Assembly (NCBI GenBank): GCA_027622275.1
Contig: JAQBZB010000009.1
Span: 1-64,000 of the forward strand
Reading direction: 5' to 3'
From: Planctomycetota bacterium
Lineage (GTDB): Bacteria; Planctomycetota; Planctomycetia; Pirellulales; Pirellulaceae
DNA: 64,000 nucleotides
Shown: one piece after another, positions 48,473 to 58,761 of the stretch
How positions within the stretch are numbered: position 1 is the stretch's first letter
Layout of the letters: every line of letters starts with the position of its first letter
Position numbers and translations under genes: made by a program
The notes under the pieces: generated by a model
Told to the model about the DNA's origin: nothing
The model's database searches: none
What the model saw: the letters and a program-made list of their open reading frames with translations, nothing else

Positions 48473-48485
48473 CGGCCGCCAGAGA

Positions 48486-49154
48486 TCACGGTATAATTTT
48501 GCAGTTTGGAAGAGCCTGTCGTAACTCTTGCACCTGTTCATCGCTTACCCGTGTATAGACGAGGCTAAGCGAGCCGAGGTTTTTCAACCCTGCCAGCGGC
48601 GATAGATCGTTCACCAGTGTTTCGTTGAGGCGAAGCTCTTTGAGGTTCTTCAACTTCGCCAGGGGCGATAGATCGGTCACTGGTGTTCTGCGGAGGTCAA
48701 GATCGCTGAGGTTCTCCAAAGCCGCCAATGGTGATAGGTCGGTTACTAATGTGCCATCGAGATGAAGCGATTCGAGATTCTTCAATTCCGCCAGGGGCGA
48801 TAGATCGGTCACTGATGTATAGCTAAGCCGAAGCGATTCTAGCTTCTTCAGCTCCGCCAAAGTCGAGAGATCACTCACTTGTGTATTTTTGAGGTGGACG
48901 TAATACACCCGCCCCCCAAACAACCGATACTTCAAAACACTGAACAGACCAGATTCTCCACTTCTGGAAACATAAACCCCCTGCGCCGCACTGACCCAAG
49001 CAATCGCCTTTTTCTCTTTCCGTACTTGCTCCAACTCCCAGCCAACCCAGCCGAGAACAGCACCCAGGACTGTAAACACGATCAATAGCGTCCGAAGGCT
49101 GAATCGAAGCCAGCGACGACGTGTATTGGCGGGTGTTTCGTTGAGCGTGGCCAT
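48486..49154 (-). CDS. Leucine-rich-repeat membrane protein
   Basis: RWLRFSLRTLLIVFTVLGAVLGWVGWELEQVRKEKKAIAWV then repeated VTDLSPLAELKNLESLHLDGT. Confidence 0.9.
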   Translation of the reverse strand: MATLNETPANTRRRWLRFSLRTLLIVFTVLGAVLGWVGWELEQVRKEKKAIAWVSAAQGVYVSRSGESGLFSVLKYRLFGGRVYYVHLKNTQVSDLSTLAELKKLESLRLSYTSVTDLSPLAELKNLESLHLDGTLVTDLSPLAALENLSDLDLRRTPVTDLSPLAKLKNLKELRLNETLVNDLSPLAGLKNLGSLSLVYTRVSDEQVQELRQALPNCKIIP

Positions 49155-49178
49155 GGTGATTGGCTAGGAGTTTGGTCT

Positions 49179-49327
49179 GCCCAACGGGAAGATTTGCCGT
49201 CGTCGCCGTGAACGAAGCGGAAGACGTTGGAACAAGAGACGATTTTAACAACGCCGCGCACGTCGCGCCCAGAACGTAGGCGACCGCCGCATGGATGCCG
49301 CGGCTTTGCGGCAAATCTGTGTTGTCC
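49179..49327 (-). other. attC-like recombination site (site 1)
   Basis: Minus strand: GGACAAC-ACA-GATTTGCCG ... CGGCAAATC-TTCCC-GTTGGGC, 149 bp; near-identical to site 2. Confidence 0.65.
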
Positions 49328-49354
49328 GCCCGTTGTGGTGTCCATTGGCAACAA

Positions 49355-49675
49355 TCAGTCACCAATCACCGCGTTTCGCTGGACGTCGTTTGCAAGCGTG
49401 TAAAGCTGGCCGCGCAAGTCATCAAGGCGATCATTGAATTCACGCCAGTTGTCGTCATTGACCGTGTGACCATTGACAGCCGCGAGTACGAGATCGTTGA
49501 AACTACCCATGCCGCCATACGCACCAAGCAAATGTTCCACGCCGGAGAAGTCGCCATTTTGGATGCGTCGGAGTGAAGTCTCCATCCATTTGGCCCAGTG
49601 AGATTCGCCAGCACTCCGCAGGAGTTGCGCGGTTTCGCGTATGCGTTCGCAGAGTTGTGTGGTCTTTGGACCCAT
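49355..49675 (-). CDS. DUF6966-like small protein (family name from memory)
   Basis: LLRSAGESHWAKWMETSLRRIQNGDFSGVEHLLGAYGGMGSFNDLVL; start chosen at MGPKTTQ. Confidence 0.7.
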   Translation of the reverse strand: MGPKTTQLCERIRETAQLLRSAGESHWAKWMETSLRRIQNGDFSGVEHLLGAYGGMGSFNDLVLAAVNGHTVNDDNWREFNDRLDDLRGQLYTLANDVQRNAVIGD

Positions 49676-49691
49676 GGAACAAACTTGCAGC

Positions 49692-49840
49692 GGACAACGG
49701 GTAGACTTGCCGTCGCCGCCGTGAACGAAGCGGGCGACGTTGGAACAAGAGACGATTTTAACAACGGGACGCACGTCGCGCCCAGAACGAAGGCGACCGC
49801 GGCATGGATGCCGCGGCTTTGCGGCAAATCTGTGTTGTGC
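49692..49840 (-). other. attC-like recombination site (site 2)
   Basis: Minus strand: GCACAAC-ACA-GATTTGCCG ... CGGCAAGTC-TACCC-GTTGTCC, 149 bp. Confidence 0.6.
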
Positions 49841-49852
49841 GACGTTGCGTTG

Positions 49853-50305
49853 CTATTCCGCCCACCACTTGATTGCGCCTGCAAGTTGTTCCCGTGCGTG
49901 ATCGGAAAACGGTAATTCCGAATAGGCCGCCAAAAGGTTACGAATCAGCCGTGTTTGTACGGGGTTGAGAATTGGTTTGATTTGCTCCGAGATCGTTGAG
50001 TCGGTTTCCCATTCATCGGCACCAAGAATCCACGCAATGGTTTCAGCAACAGTTAGACCGTCCGAAGTAAAGGATTCGCGTGCGATGGCAGGCAAGTAGT
50101 GGAGCAAAGCGTCGGCCGACATGCAGTCCATCGGAATGACGGCGAACAGTCGCTCGGACGACTGAAGTACAGAATTGCAATCTGTTCCGTCGAGAGTGTC
50201 TGCGACGTCGGGACAGTCGAAGCAGTCGTCGCCGGGATGAATTACGACGCAAGTAGGGCGTTCAAAAGAGAAAGCGTCGTGAATGCGAGAAACAAGGTCA
50301 TCCAT
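49853..50305 (-). CDS. DUF6714-like hypothetical protein (family name from memory)
   Basis: MDDLVSRIHDAFSFERPTCVVIHPGDDCFDCPDVADTLDGTDCN...FFAVIP-like pattern. Confidence 0.6.
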   Translation of the reverse strand: MDDLVSRIHDAFSFERPTCVVIHPGDDCFDCPDVADTLDGTDCNSVLQSSERLFAVIPMDCMSADALLHYLPAIARESFTSDGLTVAETIAWILGADEWETDSTISEQIKPILNPVQTRLIRNLLAAYSELPFSDHAREQLAGAIKWWAE

Positions 50306-50466
50306 CGAATTAGATTGAGTCGCACAACAATGTTTCCGACGACAACTTGTCGCAATGTACGGTTAAGCTAGGCAAGCTGGCTTGCGACTTCGGTCTCTGC
50401 GGATGATTATTGGTGATTCGGGACCGCTTCGCAATCGAAACTGCCTTGGATTCTTGCGAGGTCGGC

Positions 50467-51636
50467 CTATTCGTCTTCAAGGATGATCCGCGCGGTGGCG
50501 TACATGCCGGGGCGGAGGCGGCCGGTCGGGTTGGGCAGATCGATCTCGGTGCGGAGCGTTCTGGAGGAGGGATCGAGCACCCAGGCGGTGCGTGTGACCT
50601 GACCTTCGATTTCCTCGCCGCCCAGGGCTTGGATGCGGATGAAGACGCGATTGCCGACTTTGACCAAGGGAGCTTCCAACTCGGGGATCTCGGTCACGAT
50701 GCGGACAACGTCGGCGCGGACCACGACGAACAGCGATGGCGAGCCGCTCCCTTGTGGCGGTCGGACCAGATGGCCGGTATCCACATTCCGCTGGGTCACG
50801 ACGCCGGCGAACGGCGCGCGGATCTTGGCGTAAGCGAGCATCGACTGCATGTGGTCGACGTTGGCCTGGGCGACTTCCAGGCGAGCCGTGGCCGCGGCTT
50901 CGTCGGCCCGCGCCTTGGCCACCGTGGCTTCCGCTTCACCCAGCGCTGCCTTGGCCGAATCGACTCTCGCGGCGACTTCCCGTCGGCCCGCGTCGGCGGC
51001 GCGGAACTGATTGAGCGTTTCGTCCGCCAGTTTTTGGCTGACGGACCCTTCGCCGGCGAGTTGCTGGATGCGGGTCTTCTCGGCCTCCCAGCGCTGGTAT
51101 TCGCCTTCGGCACGCATGACGCCGGCTTCCGCTTCGCGGATTTTCGCCTGGGCACTTTCAGCGGCCTTTTGGACCACGATGATCGCTTGAGCAGCTTGTT
51201 CCAACTCGGCTTCGGCCTGTGCGTGTAGCGCCTGCTTCTGCCGCAACTCCTGCTCCATTTCCGGCACCCAGATCTCGGCCAGCACATCGTTCTCCTTCAC
51301 GAGGTCGCCGATGTCGGCGATCGGTGCTTGGCTCGGCTGCCCGTCCGCGCCTTCGACCGTCCGCGATTTAAGCACGTAGCCCTCGATCTTGGCATACAAC
51401 GGTGCCTGTTCGAACGGTTCAATTCGAGCCGGTTGGGTCGTCGTCCTGGGTGGCGTCTCGGGGTCCGGCTTGGTTTCGCCGATTTGCGGCGTCGCAGCCG
51501 CCTGGGCGGGATTGGCGGAGCCTTTGCCCTGACTGTCCTTTTGAGTTGTTGCGGCAGCGTGGCCAGTGCAGCCAGCCAACGTCAGCGTCAAAGCACCGAC
51601 GGCAAGCCACATCACAGTTCCGAGATTTCGTTTCAT
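50467..51636 (-). CDS. RND periplasmic adaptor (HlyD family)
   Basis: MKRNLGTVMWLAVGALTLTLAGC lipobox; YAKIEGYVLKSRTVE; ATG overlaps the RND stop codon. Confidence 0.92.
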   Translation of the reverse strand: MKRNLGTVMWLAVGALTLTLAGCTGHAAATTQKDSQGKGSANPAQAAATPQIGETKPDPETPPRTTTQPARIEPFEQAPLYAKIEGYVLKSRTVEGADGQPSQAPIADIGDLVKENDVLAEIWVPEMEQELRQKQALHAQAEAELEQAAQAIIVVQKAAESAQAKIREAEAGVMRAEGEYQRWEAEKTRIQQLAGEGSVSQKLADETLNQFRAADAGRREVAARVDSAKAALGEAEATVAKARADEAAATARLEVAQANVDHMQSMLAYAKIRAPFAGVVTQRNVDTGHLVRPPQGSGSPSLFVVVRADVVRIVTEIPELEAPLVKVGNRVFIRIQALGGEEIEGQVTRTAWVLDPSSRTLRTEIDLPNPTGRLRPGMYATARIILEDE

Positions 51637-54600
51637 CAGGCGGCTCCTGGATCGTTCAGATTCGATGCGTCTTCGTCTTCGTGATAATGCATGCTCTCCG
51701 GGTCGTCCGGGTCTAGCGAGCCCGAGGCGGTGCTGGCTCGCCGCTGGAGGATCGCAAACATGCAAGGCAGCACGAAAAATGTGGCCAGCGTACCGGCGGC
51801 CAGGCCACCCACGACGGCGCGGCCGAGTGGTGCGTTCTGCTGGCCGGCCTCACCGATCGCCAGCGCCATCGGGATCATGCCGGCGATCATGGCGCACGTC
51901 GTCATCAACACAGCTCGCATGCGGCTTTCCGCGCCGGTGACGGCGGCGGTTTCAATCGCGCTGCCCTGGCGGCGGATCTTTTCGGCGAACGTGACCAGCA
52001 GAATCGCGTTGGCCATCGCCACTCCGACGGCCATGATCGAGCCGATGAACGATTGAACGTTCAGCGTCGTCCCAGTGACGAACAACAGCAGCACGACTCC
52101 CGCCACCACGGCCGGTGCCGTCGAGACCGTCGCCAGTGCCAGCCGAAGCGACTGGAAATTCGCGGCCAGGATCAGGAAGATGACGACGATGGCCATCAGC
52201 AGTCCGAGGCCCAAGCCGGCCAGCATCTCGCGCATCGGCGGGATTTGGCCGCGCACTTGCAGCTTCACGCCGCGCGGTGGTTCCCCCGCCCGGTCGAGCG
52301 CGGCGGTCACTTCACGCGCCACGCTGCCCAAGTCCGCACCGACGATGTTTGCCGTCAGACCGACCTCGCGCTGCATGTTGTAGCGGTCAAACTGGCCGGG
52401 CATCGTGCCTTCAGTCACTTCGGCGACATCGCGGACCCGCACGGTGGAGTTCGAGGTCGCCGTGTTGCCGTGGTTGCTGCGGCTGACTGGGATCGACTTC
52501 AATTCGTCGATCGAATCGATTGCGTCGAACCCTTCGTTGTCGCGGACCACCGCTCGCGGCAGCTCGACTTGCACCTGATAGCCGCGGCCGCTCTTCGGGT
52601 CGGCCCAGAAGATCGGCACAGTGAACCGGGTCGATGACGTCGCGGCCACCAGTGAGTTGGACACGTCGATCGGCGTGACGCCGGCCAACCCGGCCCGCTC
52701 TCGATCGACGTTCACTTCGATCGTCGGGTAGTCGAGCGACTGGGCGAACTGCAAGTCCCGCAGCGCGGGAACCTTGTTTAACTCGGCGTACAACTTCTCG
52801 GCGTAGGCACGGCTGACGGCCATGTCCGGGCCGCTGACGGCGATCTCGACCGGCGTCGGCGAACCGAAACTCATTACCTCGTTGATGATGTCGGACGGCT
52901 CGAACGAGAAGCGCACGCCGGCCAATTGCGGGTCGGTGGTCAGTTGGTCCCGTAGCCGCTCCTGCGCCTGGGCCACGTCGATTTCTGCACCGTCCTTCAG
53001 GTCCACCCACAGCACGGTCTCTTCCGGCCCCCGCGACCAGTGAAACACGGCGTTGATCGGATAACTGGATGGGTTCGTGCCCACGTAGGCCAGCGTCAGG
53101 TCGACGTTTTCCCGTCCCACTTCCTGTTCGATTCTCTCGATGACTCGCAGCGCGATCTGCTCGCTGCGGCCCAGGTGCGTGCCATCCGGGGCGCGGACGC
53201 GGACGCGAAACTGATCGGCCCCGACGCGCGGAAAGATGTCGAGTCCTAACTGCGTCCCCAGTCCGGCGATCACCGCCGCGCTACCGACCAGATACACGGC
53301 GACCAGCGCCAGGCGGAACGGCAGTACGCGAGTCAGTAGCCACTGGTATCCCGATCGCAGGCGGTCGAGGATCGGCGCGTGCCGCTGAGCCGCCTCGTCG
53401 TGCCCGCGCAGCAGCCAGATCGACAACACCGGCACGAACGTACTGGAGAGGATATAGGAGGCGATCATCGCAAATCCGACGGCCATCGCCAGCGGCACGA
53501 ACAGCGACCGCGCGGCCCCGTGCATAAAGAACGCTGAAATGAAGACGGCCAGAATGCAGACCATCGCCAGGAACCGGGGCACGGCCGTTTGCGCGTTGCC
53601 GAGTTTCACCGCACGGGCGATCGAGCCCACACGCTCCATCTGTGAGTGGATGTTCTCGATTTCGACGGTCGCCTCGTCAACCAGAATGCCGATCGCCAGC
53701 GCCAGCCCGCCGAGCGTCATCAAGTTAAGCGTCTGGCCGGTCAGCCACAGCATCAGCACCGAGGCCATCAACGCCAGCGGGATGTTCAGCACGACGACCA
53801 GCGAGCTGCGCCAGTCGCGCAGAAACACCAGGATCATCAGTCCGACCAGCGCCGCTCCCAACGCACCTTCGACAACGACACCGGTGACGCCGCGGGTGAC
53901 GTAGGGCGTCTGGTCGAACTCGAAGCTGACGCGGATGTCGTCCGGCAGCACGGCCTGCATGGCGGGCACGGCGGCTTTGATTTCATTGACTACGGAGAGC
54001 GTCGAGGCGTCGGCCCGCTTCGTCGCCAGGATGTACACCGCGCGGCGGCCGTTGACCAGCGAATAGCCGGACGGCACGTCCATGAAGTCGCGGACCGTGC
54101 CCACGTCGCGCAGATAAACGGGGCGGCCCGCTTCGCTGCGGATCGGCGAGTTGGCCAGGTCGTTCACGTCCTTGACGACCGAATTGACCGGCACGATGGG
54201 AAACTTGTCGCCGACCGGGATGTTGCCCGACGGGCTGAGGCGGTTGTTCTGAGCCAGCGCCGTGACGACTTCTTCAGGTGACATGCCGTACGCTTGAAGC
54301 CGCTGCGGATCGACCGTCACGACCACAGTTCGCTGGCTGCCCCCGAACGGCGGCGGGGCCGAGACCCCCGGCAGCGCCGAGAACATCGGCCGCACGAGGA
54401 ACAGTGCGAGATCCTGAATCTCGGCGATTGTCCGCGTCTCACTCGACAACACCAACCGCCCGACCGGCACGCTGCCCGTATCGAACCGCATCACAAACGG
54501 CGACACGGTGCCAGGCGGCATGAACGCCTGCGAGCGGTTCACGTAGTTAATCGTTTCGGCCATGGCCTGCGCCATGTTCGTGCCGGGATGAAAGGTCAGC

Positions 54601-55055
54601 TTCATCAGGGCGACGCTGTGGATGTTCCGCGACTCGACGTGATGAATGCCGCTGATGTACAGGAAGTGGTATTCGTAGTAGTTGGTCAGGTAGCCTTCCA
54701 TCTGCGCCGGGTCCATGCCGCCGTACGGCTGGCAGACGTAGATGACCGGCAGATTCAAGGCGGGAAAGACGTCGACTTCCATCCCTTTCGGCAGCGCGTC
54801 CGGGTACGGCAACCCCAACCCCTGACACACCGGTTTTCCGACGGCCATGAAGCTGCCCAGCACGATGCCCACGATGGCGATCAACACTGCGATCGGATGC
54901 CGCAGGGCCGACAGAATCAATTTCACCGCAAAATCACCTTTCCAAGCCCCCGTGACCCGCAGCCGCGGATCAAATTGCTCTCCGACTCGGTCCTTCGTGG
55001 TCCCGACAGCTGCGGTAAAATCGTTTGCGAGCCGCGATTCTCTGTTTGTCTGCAC
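51636..55055 (-). CDS. HAE1/AcrB-like RND transporter (RND5)
   Basis: VFPALNLPVIYVCQPYGGMDPAQMEGYLTNYYEYHFLYISGIHHVESRNIHSVALMKLTF; start may be internal, at KLILSALRHPIAVLIAIVGIVLGSF. Confidence 0.93.
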   Translation of the reverse strand: MQTNRESRLANDFTAAVGTTKDRVGEQFDPRLRVTGAWKGDFAVKLILSALRHPIAVLIAIVGIVLGSFMAVGKPVCQGLGLPYPDALPKGMEVDVFPALNLPVIYVCQPYGGMDPAQMEGYLTNYYEYHFLYISGIHHVESRNIHSVALMKLTFHPGTNMAQAMAETINYVNRSQAFMPPGTVSPFVMRFDTGSVPVGRLVLSSETRTIAEIQDLALFLVRPMFSALPGVSAPPPFGGSQRTVVVTVDPQRLQAYGMSPEEVVTALAQNNRLSPSGNIPVGDKFPIVPVNSVVKDVNDLANSPIRSEAGRPVYLRDVGTVRDFMDVPSGYSLVNGRRAVYILATKRADASTLSVVNEIKAAVPAMQAVLPDDIRVSFEFDQTPYVTRGVTGVVVEGALGAALVGLMILVFLRDWRSSLVVVLNIPLALMASVLMLWLTGQTLNLMTLGGLALAIGILVDEATVEIENIHSQMERVGSIARAVKLGNAQTAVPRFLAMVCILAVFISAFFMHGAARSLFVPLAMAVGFAMIASYILSSTFVPVLSIWLLRGHDEAAQRHAPILDRLRSGYQWLLTRVLPFRLALVAVYLVGSAAVIAGLGTQLGLDIFPRVGADQFRVRVRAPDGTHLGRSEQIALRVIERIEQEVGRENVDLTLAYVGTNPSSYPINAVFHWSRGPEETVLWVDLKDGAEIDVAQAQERLRDQLTTDPQLAGVRFSFEPSDIINEVMSFGSPTPVEIAVSGPDMAVSRAYAEKLYAELNKVPALRDLQFAQSLDYPTIEVNVDRERAGLAGVTPIDVSNSLVAATSSTRFTVPIFWADPKSGRGYQVQVELPRAVVRDNEGFDAIDSIDELKSIPVSRSNHGNTATSNSTVRVRDVAEVTEGTMPGQFDRYNMQREVGLTANIVGADLGSVAREVTAALDRAGEPPRGVKLQVRGQIPPMREMLAGLGLGLLMAIVVIFLILAANFQSLRLALATVSTAPAVVAGVVLLLFVTGTTLNVQSFIGSIMAVGVAMANAILLVTFAEKIRRQGSAIETAAVTGAESRMRAVLMTTCAMIAGMIPMALAIGEAGQQNAPLGRAVVGGLAAGTLATFFVLPCMFAILQRRASTASGSLDPDDPESMHYHEDEDASNLNDPGAA

Positions 55056-55316
55056 GACCCAGGCCGTAGAGTTCTCTTAACCGATGCAGATTCATACAAG
55101 CTAGTCCGCAGTATGGTCGGTCGCAAGCTGCGCCTTCGCGATTCCCTGTTCTGGTTGTGCCTGTTATCACGCTTGTGCTGGTGATTCCCGAACTAGTGGT
55201 TTTGGCGAAGGATCTGGATCGAAGAGAGATACGTTGAGTCCCGGTTGTCCGCCCCGTATGACCGACGCCGGTCATGCGGATGAATCCGAAAAGTCGCACA
55301 TCACCGGTAGACACCC

Positions 55317-56930
55317 ATGAAGCACCGCCGCAAGTCTTCGCCACTGAGAGGGATCCTCACTGGAGCATGCTGCGCGGCTGTCATCGCGATAGCGGGCTGC
55401 GCTGGGCCGCAGCGAGCGGGCTCGGCTCTACGCCGCAATCCGCCGCCGATGCTTGGGCAGCAGCAACTTCAGCGTTTGCCGCCAACAACCACGGCGACGG
55501 CGAGCGCTCCCGTTCGCCTAGCGGCCATGCAAGTGACGCTGGAGGCGGAGAGTTTAGTGCCAGCGACGGCAGCCGGGCTACGACCGAGGAGCGTCGCCGA
55601 GGTCATGGCGCAAGGGGGCGGCGAAGACATCAGCGACGCTGGCCAGCCGACGATGCAGCTCGATCTGACTTCGACGCTCGCGATGGTGTCGGGACAAAGC
55701 CCCGTCGTGGCGCATGCAGCCGCCAGGTACGAAGAGGCTTACGCGCGTCTGGCAGCCTCGAAGGTCTTGTGGGTTCCTTCGATTCGCGCGGGAGTGAGCT
55801 ATCACCATCACGACGGCAACCTGCAAGCCTCGGGCGGCGCGATCGCCGACGTCAATCGTTCTTCATTCCAAGGCGGTCTCGGTGTTGGCGCTGTCGGGGC
55901 CGGGACAACGCCCGTGCCTGGCGTCGTGGCGCAGTTCCACGCGTCGGACGCGATCTTCCAGCCGCGTATCAACGAACATGCCGCCTCCGCTCGCAGTCAC
56001 GCGGTCGACGCCGCGATGAACGACTCGCTGCTGGATGGAGCGATCGCCTACCTTGAGCTACTCCGAGCTGAGCAGTTACGGGCCGTCGCCAACGAGACAC
56101 TTGCTAACGCCAACCAACTCGCGAAACTGACGGCATCCTTCGCCGACACTGGCCAAGGGGCGCAAGCCGACGCCGACCGAGCCAAGACTGAGGCCGCGAT
56201 TCGGACGAACGACGTGGCTCGTGCCGAAGAGGAAGTGGACGTCGCGAACGCCCGCCTCGTGGAAGTGCTGAGCGCCGATCCGTACACGCGGATCGTCCCC
56301 ACCGAGCCCGTTGTCGTACCGCTGCACCTGATCGACCCGGACCACGGCTCCGGCGAGTTGCTGGCCATGGGTTTGTCGAGCCGGCCCGAACTGGCCGAGG
56401 CTCGTCACCTCGTTAACGAAGCGGTCCATCGCTACGAGCGAGAGCGTTACGCACCTTTGCTGCCAAGCGTTCTGTTAGGACTGAGCGACGGTTCCTTCGG
56501 TGGCGGGCTAGGCGGAAACATTGGCAACTCGGCCAACCGCTTTGACTTCGACGCCGTCGCGTTCTGGGAGTTGCGAAACTTTGGTTTCGGCGAACGTGCG
56601 GCGCGTGACGAACGCTGGTCTGTCTACGAGCAGCGTCAGTTGGAAGAGGTGCGTTTGATGGATCGCGTGGCGCGCGAGATCAACGTCGCGCATGCACAAG
56701 TTCGTTCCCGAAAGGGACAGATCGCCGTTGCTGAGTCGGCGGTCGAGGCTGCGACCGAGTCGTACGAGCGCAATACGACACGCATCAAGGAAGGCGTCGG
56801 CCTGCCGATCGAGACCCTGCAAGCGATCCAGGCGCTCGATCAAGCTCGCCGCGAGTACGTCCGCACTGTCGTCGATTACAACGCGGCCCAGTTCCGACTG
56901 CATCGCGCACTAGGCTGGGCGATTCAATAG
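55317..56930 (+). CDS. TolC-family outer-membrane efflux protein
   Basis: LTGACCAAVIAIAGCAGPQ lipobox; VVAHAAARYEEAYARLAASKVLWVPSIRAGVSYHHHDG. Confidence 0.9.
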   Translation: MKHRRKSSPLRGILTGACCAAVIAIAGCAGPQRAGSALRRNPPPMLGQQQLQRLPPTTTATASAPVRLAAMQVTLEAESLVPATAAGLRPRSVAEVMAQGGGEDISDAGQPTMQLDLTSTLAMVSGQSPVVAHAAARYEEAYARLAASKVLWVPSIRAGVSYHHHDGNLQASGGAIADVNRSSFQGGLGVGAVGAGTTPVPGVVAQFHASDAIFQPRINEHAASARSHAVDAAMNDSLLDGAIAYLELLRAEQLRAVANETLANANQLAKLTASFADTGQGAQADADRAKTEAAIRTNDVARAEEEVDVANARLVEVLSADPYTRIVPTEPVVVPLHLIDPDHGSGELLAMGLSSRPELAEARHLVNEAVHRYERERYAPLLPSVLLGLSDGSFGGGLGGNIGNSANRFDFDAVAFWELRNFGFGERAARDERWSVYEQRQLEEVRLMDRVAREINVAHAQVRSRKGQIAVAESAVEAATESYERNTTRIKEGVGLPIETLQAIQALDQARREYVRTVVDYNAAQFRLHRALGWAIQ

Positions 56931-57119
56931 TTGATTCAGGAATCGCCACGACGAGACGGTGCGGTTGTAACGGTCTTAGCGATTATGTGCAGCGGCCCCA
57001 AAAAACGTAGCTGCCGGACCAATCTTAATGTTCTCTTCGCGTTGACCGATCCGACTGAAGTAAAGACTACAAGACGTACAGCTATTGCCGCCGGATCATC
57101 CGGCATCGTCGAGCCCTCA

Positions 57120-57174
57120 GTAGGATGGACTTCCAGTCCGTCCGCCAAAACGACGGACCAGAGGTCCATCCTAC
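57120..57174. repeat. REP-like hairpin, 23-nt arms
   Basis: GTAGGATGGACTTCCAGTCCGTC / GACGGACCAGAGGTCCATCCTAC. Confidence 0.9.
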
Positions 57175-57221
57175 AACTGACGCAGCCGGCAAGTCATTGG
57201 AAAACTCACGGAGGAGCGCAG

Positions 57222-58727
57222 ATGCGTTTACGGTTCTATCTAGGAGGCTTGGTAGCCTGCTGTCTGGCTTTCGGCGGGTTCGCGCCACTGTCGGCTCAGC
57301 AACCGACTTTGGAAGACTACCAGCACTTGCAAGAAGTCGTCGCCCGCCAAGAAGCTCGGCTTCAGCAATTGGAAGTGAACCGTTTACCGCCAGTTGATAG
57401 TGGAGCGGGGTTCTACAACGCGGCAACCAACGCAGCCGTTGAAAGCCGCCTCGCCGAATTGGAAGAGTTCCTCGACGACAAGGGAGCTGACAAGGGCGAC
57501 AGTTCCTCGGGGAAGCCGACCATCAAATGGTCTGGCCGCATCCATGCGGATTACTGGGGATTTCCGGAACACTCCTCCGGCATTTCCGATTTCGAACACC
57601 CTCCCTCGACACCAGCCGCCGCCATCGACGGCACCGATGTTGAGGATCGCTTTGCTTTCCGTCGCATCCGCCTCGGCATGCAAGGCGACATTCTCGACAC
57701 GATGCTCTACAAGCTCGAGTTCGATGTGAACAATCCGGGGACGCCCGAATACAAGGATGTGTATTTGGGATGGCAGGAGCTTCCATTCAATCAAACCGTC
57801 CTGCTCGGCAATCAAAAGCGTCCGCTCGGCTTGGATCACTTGAACAGTAGTCGCTATAACGTCTTCATGGAGCGGCCGCTGGTCGTCGAAGCGTTTAACG
57901 AAGATGCTCGCCGAGTCGGTCTGGCCGCGTATGGCTACACGGACAACGAAAAGTATCACTGGCGATACGGCGTTTACAATTTGGAAAACACGTCGACGGA
58001 CGGGCGCTTCATCGGCGACTCGCTCCAGTTGAGTGGTAACTTCCGCTTGTCGTCGAGCCCTTGGTATGACGACAGTTCCGGTGGTCGCGGCTATTTCCAT
58101 TGGGCCGTTTCCGGAATGTACGCTCGCCCGGATGGTGACAATACCGCGGCCGACACCAATGCGAATGATGGCCGATTTCGCACTCGCATGGAGGCACGAT
58201 CCAATTCCCGCTGGATCGACACCGGCCGCATCGCCGGAATCACGGATTATGAGATTGTTGGGCTGGAGTCGATCGTCAATGTGGGGCCGTTTCAAGTGGT
58301 CGGTGAGTATCAGTCGAACTGGTCCCAGCGAAGCACCGCCGCGGATCTGAACTTTCACGGTGCCTACGTCTACGTGTCGTACTTCCTGACTGGTGAACAT
58401 CAGCCTTACGAGCGAACGACAGGAACAATCGGTCGCGTAAAACCCTTTGAAAACTTCTTCCTTGTCGACCGTTGCTGCGGTGGACGCGGCAGGGGGATGG
58501 GAGCGTTGCAAATCGCCGCCCGCTACTCGTATCTGGATCTCTCGGACGAGAACATTCTCGGCGGAGAGGGAAAGAATTTCACCGCCGGACTCAACTGGTT
58601 TTGGACACCCTACTCAAAGCTTCAACTGAACTATATTTACGGTGACATCACGAATCATGCCGACGTCAATGGATCGACCGCGGGCAACTATCACATCATC
58701 GGCACACGCTTCATGGTTGACTTCTAA
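57222..58727 (+). CDS. OprP/OprO-like porin
   Basis: MRLRFYLGGLVACCLAFGGFAPLSAQQPTLEDYQHLQEVVARQEARLQQLE; ends QLNYIYGDITNHADVNGSTAGNYHIIGTRFMVDF. Confidence 0.85.
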   Translation: MRLRFYLGGLVACCLAFGGFAPLSAQQPTLEDYQHLQEVVARQEARLQQLEVNRLPPVDSGAGFYNAATNAAVESRLAELEEFLDDKGADKGDSSSGKPTIKWSGRIHADYWGFPEHSSGISDFEHPPSTPAAAIDGTDVEDRFAFRRIRLGMQGDILDTMLYKLEFDVNNPGTPEYKDVYLGWQELPFNQTVLLGNQKRPLGLDHLNSSRYNVFMERPLVVEAFNEDARRVGLAAYGYTDNEKYHWRYGVYNLENTSTDGRFIGDSLQLSGNFRLSSSPWYDDSSGGRGYFHWAVSGMYARPDGDNTAADTNANDGRFRTRMEARSNSRWIDTGRIAGITDYEIVGLESIVNVGPFQVVGEYQSNWSQRSTAADLNFHGAYVYVSYFLTGEHQPYERTTGTIGRVKPFENFFLVDRCCGGRGRGMGALQIAARYSYLDLSDENILGGEGKNFTAGLNWFWTPYSKLQLNYIYGDITNHADVNGSTAGNYHIIGTRFMVDF

Positions 58728-58761
58728 TCAACGAATGCCCTCTTCAATGGGAGAGACGAAT

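Noticed and set aside
50322-50368. Possible fourth attC (GCTTAAC...GTTGTGC)
   Set aside because: Only about 47 nt with a weak stem; too short for a confident attC. Retained only as a possible boundary box.
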